This document shows, in pieces, positions 25,606-36,144 of a stretch of DNA of 64,000 nucleotides; within the stretch, counting starts at the first letter, position 1, and the number at the start of each line of letters is the position of its first letter. A program made the position numbers and the translations under genes. The notes below the pieces were generated by a model. The model was not told the DNA's origin and did not search any database. It saw only the letters and a program-made list of their open reading frames with translations. This DNA comes from Diplolepis rosae (taxonomy: Eukaryota; Arthropoda; Insecta; Hymenoptera; Diplolepididae), in the NCBI GenBank assembly GCA_030998225.1, contig JAPYXD010000250.1, forward strand, positions 4,216,001-4,280,000, given 5' to 3'.

Positions 25606-26412
25606 TATATATCGTTCCCCCACTCTGGCGCCCTGCACCGCATCTAGGTTTATAATATCGTTGCTCGTCTGCAGATACGCTTATTTTCATTTGCACGGCA
25701 GAGCTGCTGAAGATTAAATGTCAGAAAACCATAGTAAAAAACACGCGGTTTACGAAGTTCGTACTCCTTATGTTACTTCGTGGTTTAACCACAAATTTAG
25801 TTAGTAAATAAAGTAAATATAACCTTACTCTGACTTTATATTTTAAGAAATTCCTTACTTGCATTTCATCGTGAGTAAGAAAAAAAAAGAAATATGTGCA
25901 GATGCAAACAAATATAAAACTTCGATTTTAACGCTACTTCCCTTCTCACAAATATTTCATTACGATCTTTTCATAGTTTCGGATAATAAAATGAAACGTA
26001 GCAGTTGCATGAAAGCATACAACTTAAAGTGTAAAGGAGAAAAGCATAAAAGTAAAAGGGCACACACAATTACACCTCTCTCTTTTTTTCCTTCTATGAT
26101 TCTCTGCTCTGTGTGCTTTCGGATTTATACTGCCACGTAACTGCACCATGAGACGACATTCACAGAATATAATTTAAAAGTTTAGGTCTTTTCAATAAAA
26201 CGTGAACAGAAATCGAATCTGTGAAACTTACATGACGCGCTTGATGTATTCTTCTCCAGAAGTTGGAGGCGACGATTGAATAATGTCTTCGTTTATTTCA
26301 CCTGCATATAACACTGGTTCCTTGAAAAAATATGTCATTTTTGGAATATTTGGAAATATATTTAGCACATAGGCCTTGTACGAATTGGATGAAGTGTGCT
26401 CAAAGCGTACAC
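25606..26412. other. No gene recognised
   Basis: Holds a 93-codon plus-strand frame at 25859-26140, Lys/Ser rich, without motif. Nothing in the flanks supports it as a gene. Confidence 0.35.
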
Positions 26413-26621
26413 CAGAGATGGGTTGTGACGCGTCATTCGAGGTTTTTCACGTAAAATACATAGGTTTATACACGAAGTAAAATACGTATTCTAAGTTATT
26501 TACCCTTCACAACATAAGGAATACATTGTGTAAAAAACTGTGGACGTAAAACACGTAGTAATATACATGTAAAAAACAGTGTTATACACGTGGTATATTT
26601 ATCATACGTACCCATCTCTGT
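26413..26621. mobile_element. Short hAT-like MITE (209 bp)
   Basis: Starts CAGAGATGGG and ends CCCATCTCTG, an inverted pair. TACAC flanks both ends. CAG...CTG ends with this GATGGG motif resemble the end of the hAT element at 43,518 (complement CAGGGATGGG). The interior repeats an ACGTAAAATAC motif several times. Confidence 0.65.
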
Positions 26622-26641
26622 ACACACTAGTTGACGGTAGG

Positions 26642-28284
26642 CAGAGTTGGGTAATTAAAATACTCTAGGTAATTTACGTAGTTTTTTAACGTAAAGTACT
26701 AGGTATTTTACCCCATTGGTTCTCTACATGATGTAAATTACGTGGTTCTAAAATGGTGGATGATCCTGCATTTTCCTAAAAAATTAGAAAATTGTCGATG
26801 TTAAGAACAGTGTAAGATGCGAATACAGCAAGTATGGTTTACTTTCTTGAAATTCTCAGCATATTTACAAGACCACAAATAGATAATTTTGAAAAAATAT
26901 AATGCAGAAACATTTTTTAGCACAAAATAATACAATAATGAATTTTAAAAACTTTTTTTAAAAAAGTTTCGATAAATTATACCTACTAATCAAATTTTAC
27001 CTGCGAGTAGTATTGCCTCTTTAAATAATCTATATTTTTAATAAATATTATCAAAATTAAGAAATATAAAATTTAAAACAAAAATAATAAAATCATTGTT
27101 TTTGTTCAGTTTTTCAAAAATAGGTTTAAACATATCAATAAAAAATATTTTTAAAAAAAGAAAAGAATAAGGAACTACAAATTGATACCAAATATTCTTA
27201 AATAATTTGAAGGACCTACTTGAGAATTTCCATTTTTCAGTTCAGATGTAGAAATATCATTATCCGCAATTATGATGTCCTCACTAATTGGAGTATTATT
27301 TTCTTCACTAGCATCAATGCCGCTTAGTCGACTGCAAACATTCCTTAAATAAAATGTTTAAAATAATCCACATAAATTTATTTATGTGAAATAAATGTTT
27401 TTTTTATGTGAAATTTATGTTTATTTATGTGAAAATAAAAAAAAATTAATTTTATTTATCAATATCCCCATTGAAAAAATCCTCGTGTTATTTTCGGACG
27501 AAGAAAACACGAGGAAATCCGTGAGTCAGAGAATTAATCCTCGCTGAATTCCTCGAAGAATTTGAAAATCCTCGGGGATTTCCTCATGTTTTCCTCGTCC
27601 GAAAATAGCACTAGGATTTTTTCAAGAAGATATACATCATTAAACACAAAACTTCTCCAAAATATGAATACAAAAACATATGAACAGCTTTCAGTTTCAT
27701 ATATTAAACAACAATTTATAATAATAATAAAGTATGATCGTGAAAAATATTTTTTAACTATACAGATAAAACGGAGATACAGTAAATGCAAAGAAAATCT
27801 CGCAAATCTATAAAAATTTACGAATTTTATTAATACATAATCGCACAAATATTTGAATGAACAAAAATAACAATATTCTACAATTGCTTACCTGTACAAC
27901 TACATACCTGTGTCCCAAAAGGCGATTATATCGAACATTTGTTAACACTGCTACAAAATAAACATTTTGCAACATTTTTATTTTTCTCTTGCAGGCGCAG
28001 AAAGTTCTATTTATTCCATGGAATATATGGATGCCCGAAGTGTGATTTTATTTTCCCCCGTTTATTTTTAGTTGACAGTGATGATATTGTTTAATTAACA
28101 ATGTTCACGTTCAAAACAAACTTTTAGGGAACGGAACTTTGACAAAGTGAAGTTATATACAGTTCTATAAGGCCGCAATCTTGGCACGTAAATTATTAGG
28201 TATTTTACTGGTTTTCTACGTGAAATACCTCACTTAAGTAATTTACGTATAAAACCTCGAGTGCCGCGTCACTGCACAACCCTG
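26642..28284. mobile_element. Non-autonomous hAT-like element
   Basis: Starts CAGAGTTGGGTAATT. Ends ACGCGTCACTGCACAACCCTG-like, whose complement CAGGGTTGTGCAGTGACGCG is close to the start of the MITE at 26413 (CAGAGATGGGTTGTGACGCG). Palindromic TTTACGTA motifs occur at both ends. No transposase; the interior carries an inserted small foldback at 27471. Target duplication not clear. Confidence 0.5.
27471..27625. mobile_element. Small foldback/MITE (~155 bp)
   Basis: TTGAAAAAATCCTCGTGTTA at the left is mirrored at the right end by AGCACTAGGATTTTTTCAA. The pairing continues through TTTTCGGACGA and AACACGAGGAAATCC. Nearly the whole length forms one hairpin. Confidence 0.75.
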
Positions 28285-28470
28285 ACAGTCTTGTGCTCTT
28301 CGCATACGTTTAAGTTTATTTCTTATAATTTAATACTGAAGCTCAAACCAACTTAATGATATTAAAGATGATGTAAATTAGTCATTTTCTCAAATTCACT
28401 AAGTTTCTTTTTCAGATTAAGTGAAACAGGAAATTCAATTTACTTAAGGCTCTATCGGCCTTAAGGAATA

Positions 28471-29558
28471 CATTCTCATCATGACACTCGCGCTTCGCGC
28501 TCGATTTTCTGTATGCATTTTTGTAACTTTTTAATAAATTACATGGTTATTGATAAATTTATTTTCTTCCAAATCTTTTAAAAAGGAAAAACAATCGTAG
28601 ACTTTATTTAAGGAAATGATTTTGCAGAACAACGCTTATTTCGTATCACATATTTTGGTGAAAAAAATCGAATTTATTTAATATTAAAAATCAAAACATA
28701 AAATATACATCCTGTCCTGAAATGTCTTAATGAGAATTTGTAGACCTCATTTAGGAAAACAATTTTCCATCCAAACGTTTTTTTTGTATCTCTCATATTT
28801 GGTCTAAAAAATGGAATTTTTGAATTTTAATCGTATTTTTTGGAATTGAAACGAAAAATATATGTTTTATCAGAAACTGCGTGAGACAAAATTTGTAGAT
28901 CTTTTTGAAACGAACAACTTTTTATTCTTACGTTTTTTTCGTATTTCGAATGTTATTGTTAAAAAATTGAATTTTGGATTTTCAATAGTTTTTTTTTTAA
29001 TTATAAAGGAAAATATACATCTTATGAAAAAATGTTACAATTCAAATTTGTAGGTCTTTATGTAGAAAATAATATTGTGTCATAACGTTTTTTCGTATCT
29101 CGTATAATTTAACTGGAAAATGGAATTTTGATATTGACTTTTTTCGAATTTGAATATGCTGTAACATTTCTAATTTTGATTTGATCAAAAAATGTTATCA
29201 GGATAATTTTTAGAGATTTATGAGCACTATCAAAAACCAGTACTGAAATTTTTGATTTTTTCAAAAAATTATTTTCAAAAACACAAAAGTAGTGCTCCAT
29301 CCCTCAATTTTGATTGGATGTGGCTGGTTAACGAACTTGTCCTTACCTTTTCGGCTCCGATAAAGTGTACCAAAGCTCAATTCAATCTGATAATTCTATC
29401 GAGAGTTATGCCGCACACGACCTACAGACAGACAGACAGACACTTTCGTAAAAACCATTTTTTCTGACTCAGGGGGTCTCAAAACGTAAAGATTTGATGA
29501 AAATTTCGAAAGTCATTTTTCACATAAAACCAATACCTTCTCATCCATGATGAGAATG
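28471..29558 (-). mobile_element. TA-type element, CATTCTCATCATG family (copy 3, complete)
   Basis: Both ends carry CATTCTCATCATG in inverted orientation, each flanked by TA (28469-28470 and 29559-29560), giving a complete 1,088-bp element. It is oriented opposite to copies 1 and 2 and shows their full length. It carries a CAGACAGACAGACAGA microsatellite near 29,424 and a 71-codon plus-strand frame at 29252-29467, equivalent to the frames in the other copies. No transposase is present, so it depends on one encoded elsewhere. Confidence 0.8.
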
Positions 29559-29598
29559 TAAAAAGAATATAGTTTGGAATTTTTTTTTTAAAATTGTT

Positions 29599-29838
29599 GA
29601 TAAACAAAATAAAGCTTCTTTCAAGTGCAAATACTGTGATCAGATGTACAGAAAGCATGCCACTCGACAAATAGAGCACTTAAAAAAGTACATAAACTGT
29701 CCCGAAACTGTCAAACAATTATTTAAATCAAAGCGTAATTTGTGCGAAGAAAATTTGAATTACTTGTTCTTTATGTTTGAATATAATATTCTGGCTATAC
29801 AAATTTTTTTTTTGATATTGAATTCCGATAAAACTTGA
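29599..29838 (+). pseudogene. BED-type zinc finger fragment, hAT-derived
   Basis: The frame reads KCKYCDQMYRKHATRQIEHL followed by KKYINCP: a Cys-x2-Cys pair, then His and Cys at the spacing of BED fingers, the DNA-binding domain of hAT transposases. No transposase core follows; the frame drifts into low-complexity Phe/Ile sequence and ends at 29838. Probably a fragment of a hAT transposase gene truncated by later insertions. Confidence 0.65.
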
Positions 29839-30252
29839 CATTTTATCGTAGTTCATTTTTATGAAACCTTCACTATTGCAATTCATAGTGTTTGGAAATA
29901 AATTTACAATATTATAATGTTTAATAATAAAGAAAATATTGGTGTAGGTATGGTAAAATTCCCTTAAATTCTCTGAAAATTCTCAAGTTGTCTTAAAATG
30001 ACGATCACAGTCACGAGAACGTGACCAGATTTTAAAAGTCCGAGAAATTTAGAGCTCTAGGACCCCATCTCGATTCGCCAAACCATAAATTCTCCGACGC
30101 GCGGTAAACTTCACGCTGTAAATTCTAAAAATTTTCAGGCGCGCATTGTGACTTACAAGAAAGGCATACGTTTATCAAAATGCAGATGATTGTCGGTAAT
30201 AAGTGCAGATATTCGTGATATAAAGTAACAGATGGAGCTACAGGTAAGTTTA
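29839..30252. other. Spacer before the gypsy element, no gene
   Basis: Slightly GC-richer patch (30,000-30,150) containing GACGCGCGGTAAAC and CAGGCGCGCATTGTG. No open frame and no recognised motif. Confidence 0.35.
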
Positions 30253-30514
30253 TGTAACACCCCAAATGGGTGTCGGTAAGAATGATTTCTTCACAGGAGA
30301 GTTCTCGACTGCCTTAAACGTAAAAACGCAAAAGGTAGGGAGTTAATAATAAATTTAATACTTCGGTTTAATTTCACTTTGAATTTACACACACATAAAA
30401 TTTATTTCCAAGATGTTTTAATTATTAAGATATAATTAATAAGCTGGAAGTCTTGGGTGCGGTTCGCGGGTGTAAAATTAAAAACTAAAACTTCTATCAA
30501 ATTTAAAAATGATA

Positions 30515-31271
30515 AAGGGTTTCCCAATAAGGGTGATATGTTTTGAAATTGAAAAAAAACACTGAATGTTCATTCGGAATTGATCGAAATCTTTTTTATT
30601 ATATTGGATATTCTATGCCATTTATGATTTAAACAATATATCGGCCAAATGTCCCCCGAGACTTGAGCCAAAAATGCGCCTCATCAGAAAAGATGATTTT
30701 TTGATGAAAATTGGGATCATTTTCAATTGATTCCAGAGCCCAATCCGCGAACTCCCGACGCAAACGATGGTCATTAGGCTTCAGTTCTTGGGCCAGAATC
30801 ATCTTATAGGGATGCAGGCCAAGATCCAATCGCAAAATACGCCAGGTAGTCATCCTAGACAGGCCCAATTCCTGAGATCGGCGTGGCACGGACAATTCAC
30901 GGTTTTCCTCGATACTGGCCTGTACGGCGGCTATATTCTGTGTAGAACGTGCGGTACGCATACGATTTTTAGGCTTAGTATCCAATAGAGTAAATTCACT
31001 CTCCAACTTATCGATTATTCGACGAATTGAGAGCGCGGATGGAGCAGAATGACGACCATATTTTGCACGATATGCTCTTTGAACACCGACTAAACTTCTC
31101 GAATTTTGATAAAATAATTGGACAATTTCCAAACGTTGTGGAAGCGTGAAACTACTCATGATTAAATGGCAAACCTTACTGATGACAACTGACAGCAGAC
31201 GTCAAAAATTTCAGTTCAAATGAGCCCGATAGGGACATTCAAAATCATATCACCCCTATTGGGAAACCCTG
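30515..31271 (-). mobile_element. 757-bp internally deleted Tc1-like element
   Basis: Left end AAGGGTTTCCCAATA and right end (complement) CAGGGTTTCCCAATA are inverted, with TA duplicated at 30513-30514 and 31272-31273. The empty site is seen in the other LTR at about 39,022. It contains one open frame (30629-31159). A nearly identical copy is at 58053-58795. It inserted after the retrotransposon did. Confidence 0.92.
30629..31159 (-). CDS. Truncated Tc1-like transposase, N-terminal 176 residues
   Basis: Opens MSSFTLPQRLEIVQLFYQ, a helix-turn-helix start. A paired second DNA-binding region lies at about residues 25-110 (with RRSQELGLSRMTTWRILR as the second recognition helix). The catalytic core begins with IIFSDEAHFWL near residues 154-164, which holds the first aspartate. 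The frame then leaves the family: after KSRG it reads TFGRYIV and stops, whereas the next frame over the same bases reads GGHLADILFKS, which looks like the normal C-terminus. A deletion therefore removed the middle of the gene and shifted frame. The product would bind DNA but could not cut. The start codon lies 36 bp from a GACTGACATTTTTGACGTC-like leader shared by both copies. It may be a repressor-like or simply a passive frame. Confidence 0.75.
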   Translation of the reverse strand: MSSFTLPQRLEIVQLFYQNSRSLVGVQRAYRAKYGRHSAPSALSIRRIIDKLESEFTLLDTKPKNRMRTARSTQNIAAVQASIEENRELSVPRRSQELGLSRMTTWRILRLDLGLHPYKMILAQELKPNDHRLRREFADWALESIENDPNFHQKIIFSDEAHFWLKSRGTFGRYIV

Positions 31272-31632
31272 TACAAGGAAAATCGAGAGAGAAAAGCGAG
31301 CGACTGTCTCGAAAGAGTCAAAAATCAATCTGAATCTCCAGCCGAGAAACGATTATAAAAATCCGGCCCCTCTGCATATACTTTCTTGGTTTCGAGAAAC
31401 GCCCCTGCCCCAATTGCAGCCAGTAAAAACAGGGTTTACTTCCACTTTTCCTGAGTTTTCCCTCCACCAAGAAAATCTGTAAAAACATTGAGAGCCTCCT
31501 TAGTCCCGTCCGCTTGGACATTTATGACCTTTGCGATGGCTCCCAGGTCAAGTCAAAGGGTCCTCGAGAAACTAGCCTGCGCCTTGTTGCCTTGTTGCTT
31601 TCCTAATATGAGACATCGTGAGTGAAAATAAG

Positions 31633-32743
31633 CTACGAATCTGGATGTATGTATGCCTTTTCCAATCGATTTGAGTGAACGGTCTTTTTCTCGTTGGGTT
31701 TAATTTGCAATTCGACATTCCGGTCGTCAAAAACTTGGGTTATCTGATATGGACCTTCATAGTAATCTGACAATTTATTGGCCATATCGCCTTTCTGCAG
31801 TCGAACGTATTCGCCTATCCTGAAAGTACGGGGATTCAATTTTTTATCGTAATTTCTTTTATACCTTTGTTTGGCTTCATTAATATTTGTAATAGCTTTT
31901 GCTTGGGTTTCGCTTAACTTATGAAGAAGATCGTCCATATGCTCGATGAAGGTACCCGGAACACAATCTTCTTCGAATTCTGAGGGTATTCTAGCCTTTT
32001 TGCCGAAAATGAGCTCGTGAGGCGTAAATCTGATAGCTTCGTGAACAGAAGAATTATAAGAGAACATCGCGAACCTCAACCACTTGTCCCAATCCGTTGT
32101 ATTCATAAAGTGACGCAGGTACTCCACGAGGACACTGTGGCTGCGTTCCAATGCGCCTAAAGATTGAGGGTGATATGCAGTAGATTTAAACTGACGAATT
32201 TTAAATATTTTACAGAATGGACTGAATAGCTGACTCATAAAATTACTGCCCTGGTCAGTCTGAATTGATCTTGGACAACCGAACCTAGTTATAAAATTTT
32301 CTGCTAGAGCCATAGCAACTGTAATTGCTTCTTGGTCTGGAATAGGGATTGCTTCCGAGTATTTAGTTAGGCAATCCTGCAATGTTAATATATATATTTC
32401 AGTCTGTGGTGCTGGGGAGTGGACCCACAAGATCCATTTGTACTTTGTCGAAAGCTTCTTTTGGCGTATCGGTTATTTTCATGGGCTGTCTGGTCTTTAC
32501 TCGCACGATTTTTTTTTTCTGACTACTTTCGCAATATTTTACGAAATTTTCTATATCGCTCCTCATTCTAGGCCAACAAAATCTTTCACGGATTCGATTT
32601 AGAGTTTTATTAACACCTCTATGTCCTCCGATTACTGAATTATGAGCTTCGCGTATAATATTTTCTCGTTCTGATTCTAAGGGGACTTTTATTTCACCGG
32701 TGCAAACGTGAATCGTAATCCCCGTGTCTAAATATTTCTGCAA
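31633..32743 (-). pseudogene. pol: Gypsy integrase region of pol
   Basis: Two overlapping frames. 32743-32399 carries the zinc-binding part (EAHNSVIGGHRGVNKTLNRI, then CWPRMRSDIENFVKYC, with an HH-CC arrangement) and the first catalytic aspartate in QMDLVGPLP. A frame change near 32,410-32,430 leads to 32430-31633: TKYSEAIPIPDQEA, IQTDQGSNF (second aspartate), GALERSHSV (glutamate), and a C-terminal part ending PYQITQVFDDRNVELQI and VHSNRLEKAY. It would insert the cDNA copy into the chromosome. No chromodomain is visible. The frame change makes this copy non-functional unless the element tolerates it. Confidence 0.88.
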
Positions 32744-33944
32744 TTAAATCTTCTACCTCAAGCCATGTAATACCATCGAAACCATTACCATATCTCGACA
32801 TACTAACAGATTTTTCGTTTAAGGAAATCATTGACATTTTCAAAGCTTTCAAAATAGATTTTAAGTCATTTTTTACAATCCTGTCATCACATGATTCTTT
32901 AATTACTGCGTTAAAGATATATCTATTACCGTGTTGGAAGCTCAAAATTTGACCTACTTCAGGCTCCGCTTGCTGAAGCTCGTCTGGCCGAATAAAACCT
33001 TCACTACTTAGATCTCGACTTGTGATACTGTTAAACTTGCAGTCACGCGAAACGAAATGTAACAAATTGTCCCCTCTTGACACTAATTGATCCTTTTTGT
33101 AAATAATACAATCCCTATCAATAAGATAAACATGAGCAATATCGAGACATGCATTTGAATTATCCGAATCAAATTTAATACGGTTAGATTCAGGACAGAC
33201 CTTACTTGTAAATTTACGTTTTCCTGGACTGAGTCCGCCTAATTCTCCGATACTTACAGTCTCTTCCTCCAGGTTATTCATCGACACATGTGCCAGTGAA
33301 ATGCTGATACGAGGGTCCCTAACAGGCCAAATTTCTGTCTCTCGCTCGGCCATCAGCGAATTGACCATAACATCTACTTCTTTACCTCGCCTGGCGTCCA
33401 GTGAGTTTTTACTTTGAAGATTTTTGGTCACTAACTCCGACAAATAAGTACCTCCTCCCACACAGATTTTTCGGCGATTTTGAGTCGTGGAATTGCTACT
33501 GATTGTGGGGTTCCCTATCAAGCTTACAGAACTTACACTATCTAGTTCTGTCTCCGTTTCTTCCCATGGGGGTATGCAACACAGAGTGTGGTAGTCCCCG
33601 TTAGCCTGACGAGAGAGCGGGTTGTCAACCTCCCTAAAGGGTGATGACCTACTTTCGGACTCAACAGCTGATTCATAAAAATCGCTTCCTGAATCTGACT
33701 CAGAATCTGAGTCAGATTCAGGAAGCGATTGTCATTGTCGATAGAAATTTTCGATTTGTTTTCTGCATGTTTCAAGTCGGTCTGACATGAATCGTTTTGA
33801 ATAATTTCTTTTACTTCAGAATTCGTCAAAAAAATTCGACCAATCAATTCCTGATTCCATTGATTGAGATAGTCATCCTGATTATTTACCTTAACTACCT
33901 TTTCAACTGTCTCGCTATTACGCAAATTATCTATAGGGTTTCGT
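32700..33944 (-). pseudogene. Extra pol segment with a TARG1/OARD1-like macrodomain
   Basis: Lies between RNase H and integrase, where most gypsy elements have only a linker. The first part (about 33,925-33,735) is Asn/Gln/Glu-rich. An acidic tract SLPESDSDSESDSGSDF lies at about 33,730-33,680. The macrodomain is at about 33,104-32,724: a GD/HFVSRDC N-terminal block, GNRYIFNAVIKE (lysine at the catalytic-lysine position of TARG1), then MSRYGNGFDGITWLEVEDLI (aspartate at the catalytic-aspartate position). The glycine-rich substrate loop is poorly conserved. After a one-frame change near 32,740 the closing strand DTGITIHV continues into integrase. Members of this family remove ADP-ribose from acidic residues. 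Homology is from motif order and spacing, not a search. Confidence 0.72.
33681..33729. repeat. Perfect 49-nt palindrome inside pol
   Basis: Twenty-four bases (starting ATCGCTTCCTGAATC at 33681) are followed by one base and their exact reverse complement. On the minus strand it encodes the Ser/Asp/Glu-rich tract just upstream of the macrodomain, and it coincides with the place where the reading frame changes from the Asn-rich part to the acidic part. Confidence 0.9.
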
Positions 33945-36144
33945 GATAGTGAATCCGCGTTTGAGTTAATTCTTCCAGGTTTATATACTACGTTGTAATC
34001 ATATTCAGCCAGCCGCAGCTTCCAGCGAGCAAGTTTTGAAATGGATTCTTTATATTATGCAAGCACACGAGAGGCCTGTGATCAGTGACTAATGTAAAGC
34101 GTTGACCGTACAAATATGGTCGGAAATGCTCTACTCCAAAAATAATGGCAAGAAGTTCTTTTTCGGTCGTGGAATATCGCGTTTCGGGTGCATTTAAGGT
34201 ACGAGATGCGAAAGCGATTGGTAAGTCTTTACCAATTTCGCCCTGACTTAGCACTGCTCCGAGTGCATAGTCCGAAGCGTCAGTAGTAACGACAAATGCT
34301 TTTGTAAAATCAGGGTACTGAAGGATCGGTTCAGAAATAATTCTATCGCGTAAAGCTTCGAAGGCACTTTGTTGTGAATCACCCCACTGAAATTTCACGT
34401 CGAGTCGTGTTAAATAATTTAAGGGTTTAGCTATTTTCGCAAAATCGGTGATAAATTTACAATAATATCCTACGAGTCCAAGAAATTGTTTTATATTTTT
34501 CCTATTTTTGGGGATGGGGAAGTTCCTTACTGCTTCGATTTTGCTAGAATCTGGTTTCACACCATCCTAAGTTATTACGTGTCCAAGATAAGCAATTTCT
34601 TTTCATAAAAAGTTGCACTTATCAGGCTGTAATGTCAACCCAGCACTTTTCAATCTTCCCAGGAGCTTCCTCAACTTCCTTGAGTGCTCTTTCAAGGAGT
34701 TAGCATAGATGACAATGTCATCCATATAAACAAATAGCTTGACTCCTTGGAGGCCAGAGAGAACCTGATCCATCAGTCTCTGGAATGTAGGGGGTGCATT
34801 CTTCAATCCGAATGGCATACGTTTAAACTCGTAGTGACCATGAGGAGTGGAGAACGCAGTATTTGCTTTTGATTCGGGATCCATTGGAATCTGATGGAAT
34901 CCTGAAGCAAGATCGAGCGTAGTAAAATACTTCGCTCCTCCCAGTTGATCGAGAATATCGGTGATATTCGGCAAGGGGTAGGCATCACTTATCGTTTTTT
35001 CGTTAAGTGCTCGGTAGTCGATTACCATCCGCCACCGTTTTCTACCCTGCGAATCGGCCTTTTTGGGAACAATCCAGAATGGGGAATTGTAAGGTGAGTT
35101 GGAAGATTCGATAATGTCGTTTTTTAATAAGTCTCCCACTTGACTCTTTATTTCCTCCTTATGTATTTGTGGGTACCTATATATTTTAGCATGTGTTGGT
35201 ATTTCGTCAGTTGTTTTAATTTTATGAGCAGTAACAGAAGTGAACCCTAACCTGTCTCCGGGGATATGGAATTGATAAGGGTAAAGGTTAACGTCAGTTA
35301 AAAGGGAAGTTGTTTCGTCCTCTGACAAGTCTTGTAATTTTAAATTTTTAATAACGTCACAAAAGCGTTTGGTTTTCACAGTTTCTTTTGTTATATTATC
35401 GTCAGTTTCAGTACACGTCCGTATTTGAGGTTTAACAATTAAACAATCTTCCAATTCAACAGGTGGAAGCGTTAACTCAATCGGTTCATACGTTGAGTTA
35501 ATAGCAAAAATCGAGACAGTATTGTCTGATTTTGGAGTCACTAGGACTTCGCCTAAGTGCACATTTGGCCCCGTTTCGATTCTACGAATATACCCATTTT
35601 TTAATCTAGTTGATTTTATAGTTAAGGTCACTAATTTTTTTGTACGCGGGGGTAAATATATGGTATCATGGGTTTCGAATGGGAATGTTTCCCTGTTAAC
35701 GACTAATTTTCCATTTCTTGTATCATCAAATTGAAGAGTAGCACCTTGAGTGCTTAAAAATTCGATTCCTAGAATTCCTTTCTGAGCTATAGGAAAATCG
35801 GTTGGTACAATTTGAAACTTACATTCTATGCCCTTTAAGAAAAGTGTTATTTCGCCTTTTGTTTCAATTAAACCTTTGCCTATTCCCGTAAGATAGAAAA
35901 TTTTATTTTTATTCAATTCTAAATGTGGCCTTATCGCATTTTCTTTGAGCAAATTTAAATCAGACCCGGTATCGATTAGTATATTAACGTTGTTTGTTGA
36001 AAAGGCGCTATTTTCAAGTAATATTACCGGTAATTTAGAATTTTTATTTTTGTTTAAGGCGCAGAAGATTCGTCGGATGGCCGGTTTTGTAATTTTCTCG
36101 AGCTGTTCTCGTTCGAGGACTCGTGACCGCGCTTTTCCTTCCAA
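33945..36144 (-). pseudogene. pol: Gypsy protease, reverse transcriptase and RNase H region of pol
   Basis: The frame 36144-34603 contains the aspartic protease motif LIDTGSDLNLL, then reverse transcriptase with WRMVIDYRALNEKT, LDLASGFHQIPMD, PFGLKNAPPTFQR and the active-site YMDDIVIY. Two in-frame stops (about 34,600 and 34,570) separate it from the thumb/connection and RNase H in the same frame: FLGLVGYYCKFI, VVTTDASDYALGAVLSQ, STTEKELLAIIFGVEHF and LVTDHRPLVCL. A frame change near 34,045 leads to the closing VVYKPGRINSNADSLSR. The frame starts 91 bp before gag ends, in the -1 frame relative to gag, suggesting expression by -1 ribosomal frameshifting. It would copy RNA into DNA in the cytoplasmic particle. 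Dead in this copy. Confidence 0.92.

Larger units (their letters stand above)
30253..31583 (-). repeat. 3' LTR of the gypsy element, interrupted
   Basis: Matches 38762-39333 in two blocks, 30253-30514 and 31272-31583, joined at a TA dinucleotide where a 757-bp Tc1-like element has inserted. On the minus strand the LTR ends in TTACA at its 3' edge. The 65-68 codon frame shared by both LTRs (31318-31521 and 39068-39271) is a by-product. Confidence 0.9.

Noticed and set aside
25859..26140. 93-codon frame as a small host gene
   Set aside because: No domain, no splice or promoter support, and low-complexity Lys-rich start.
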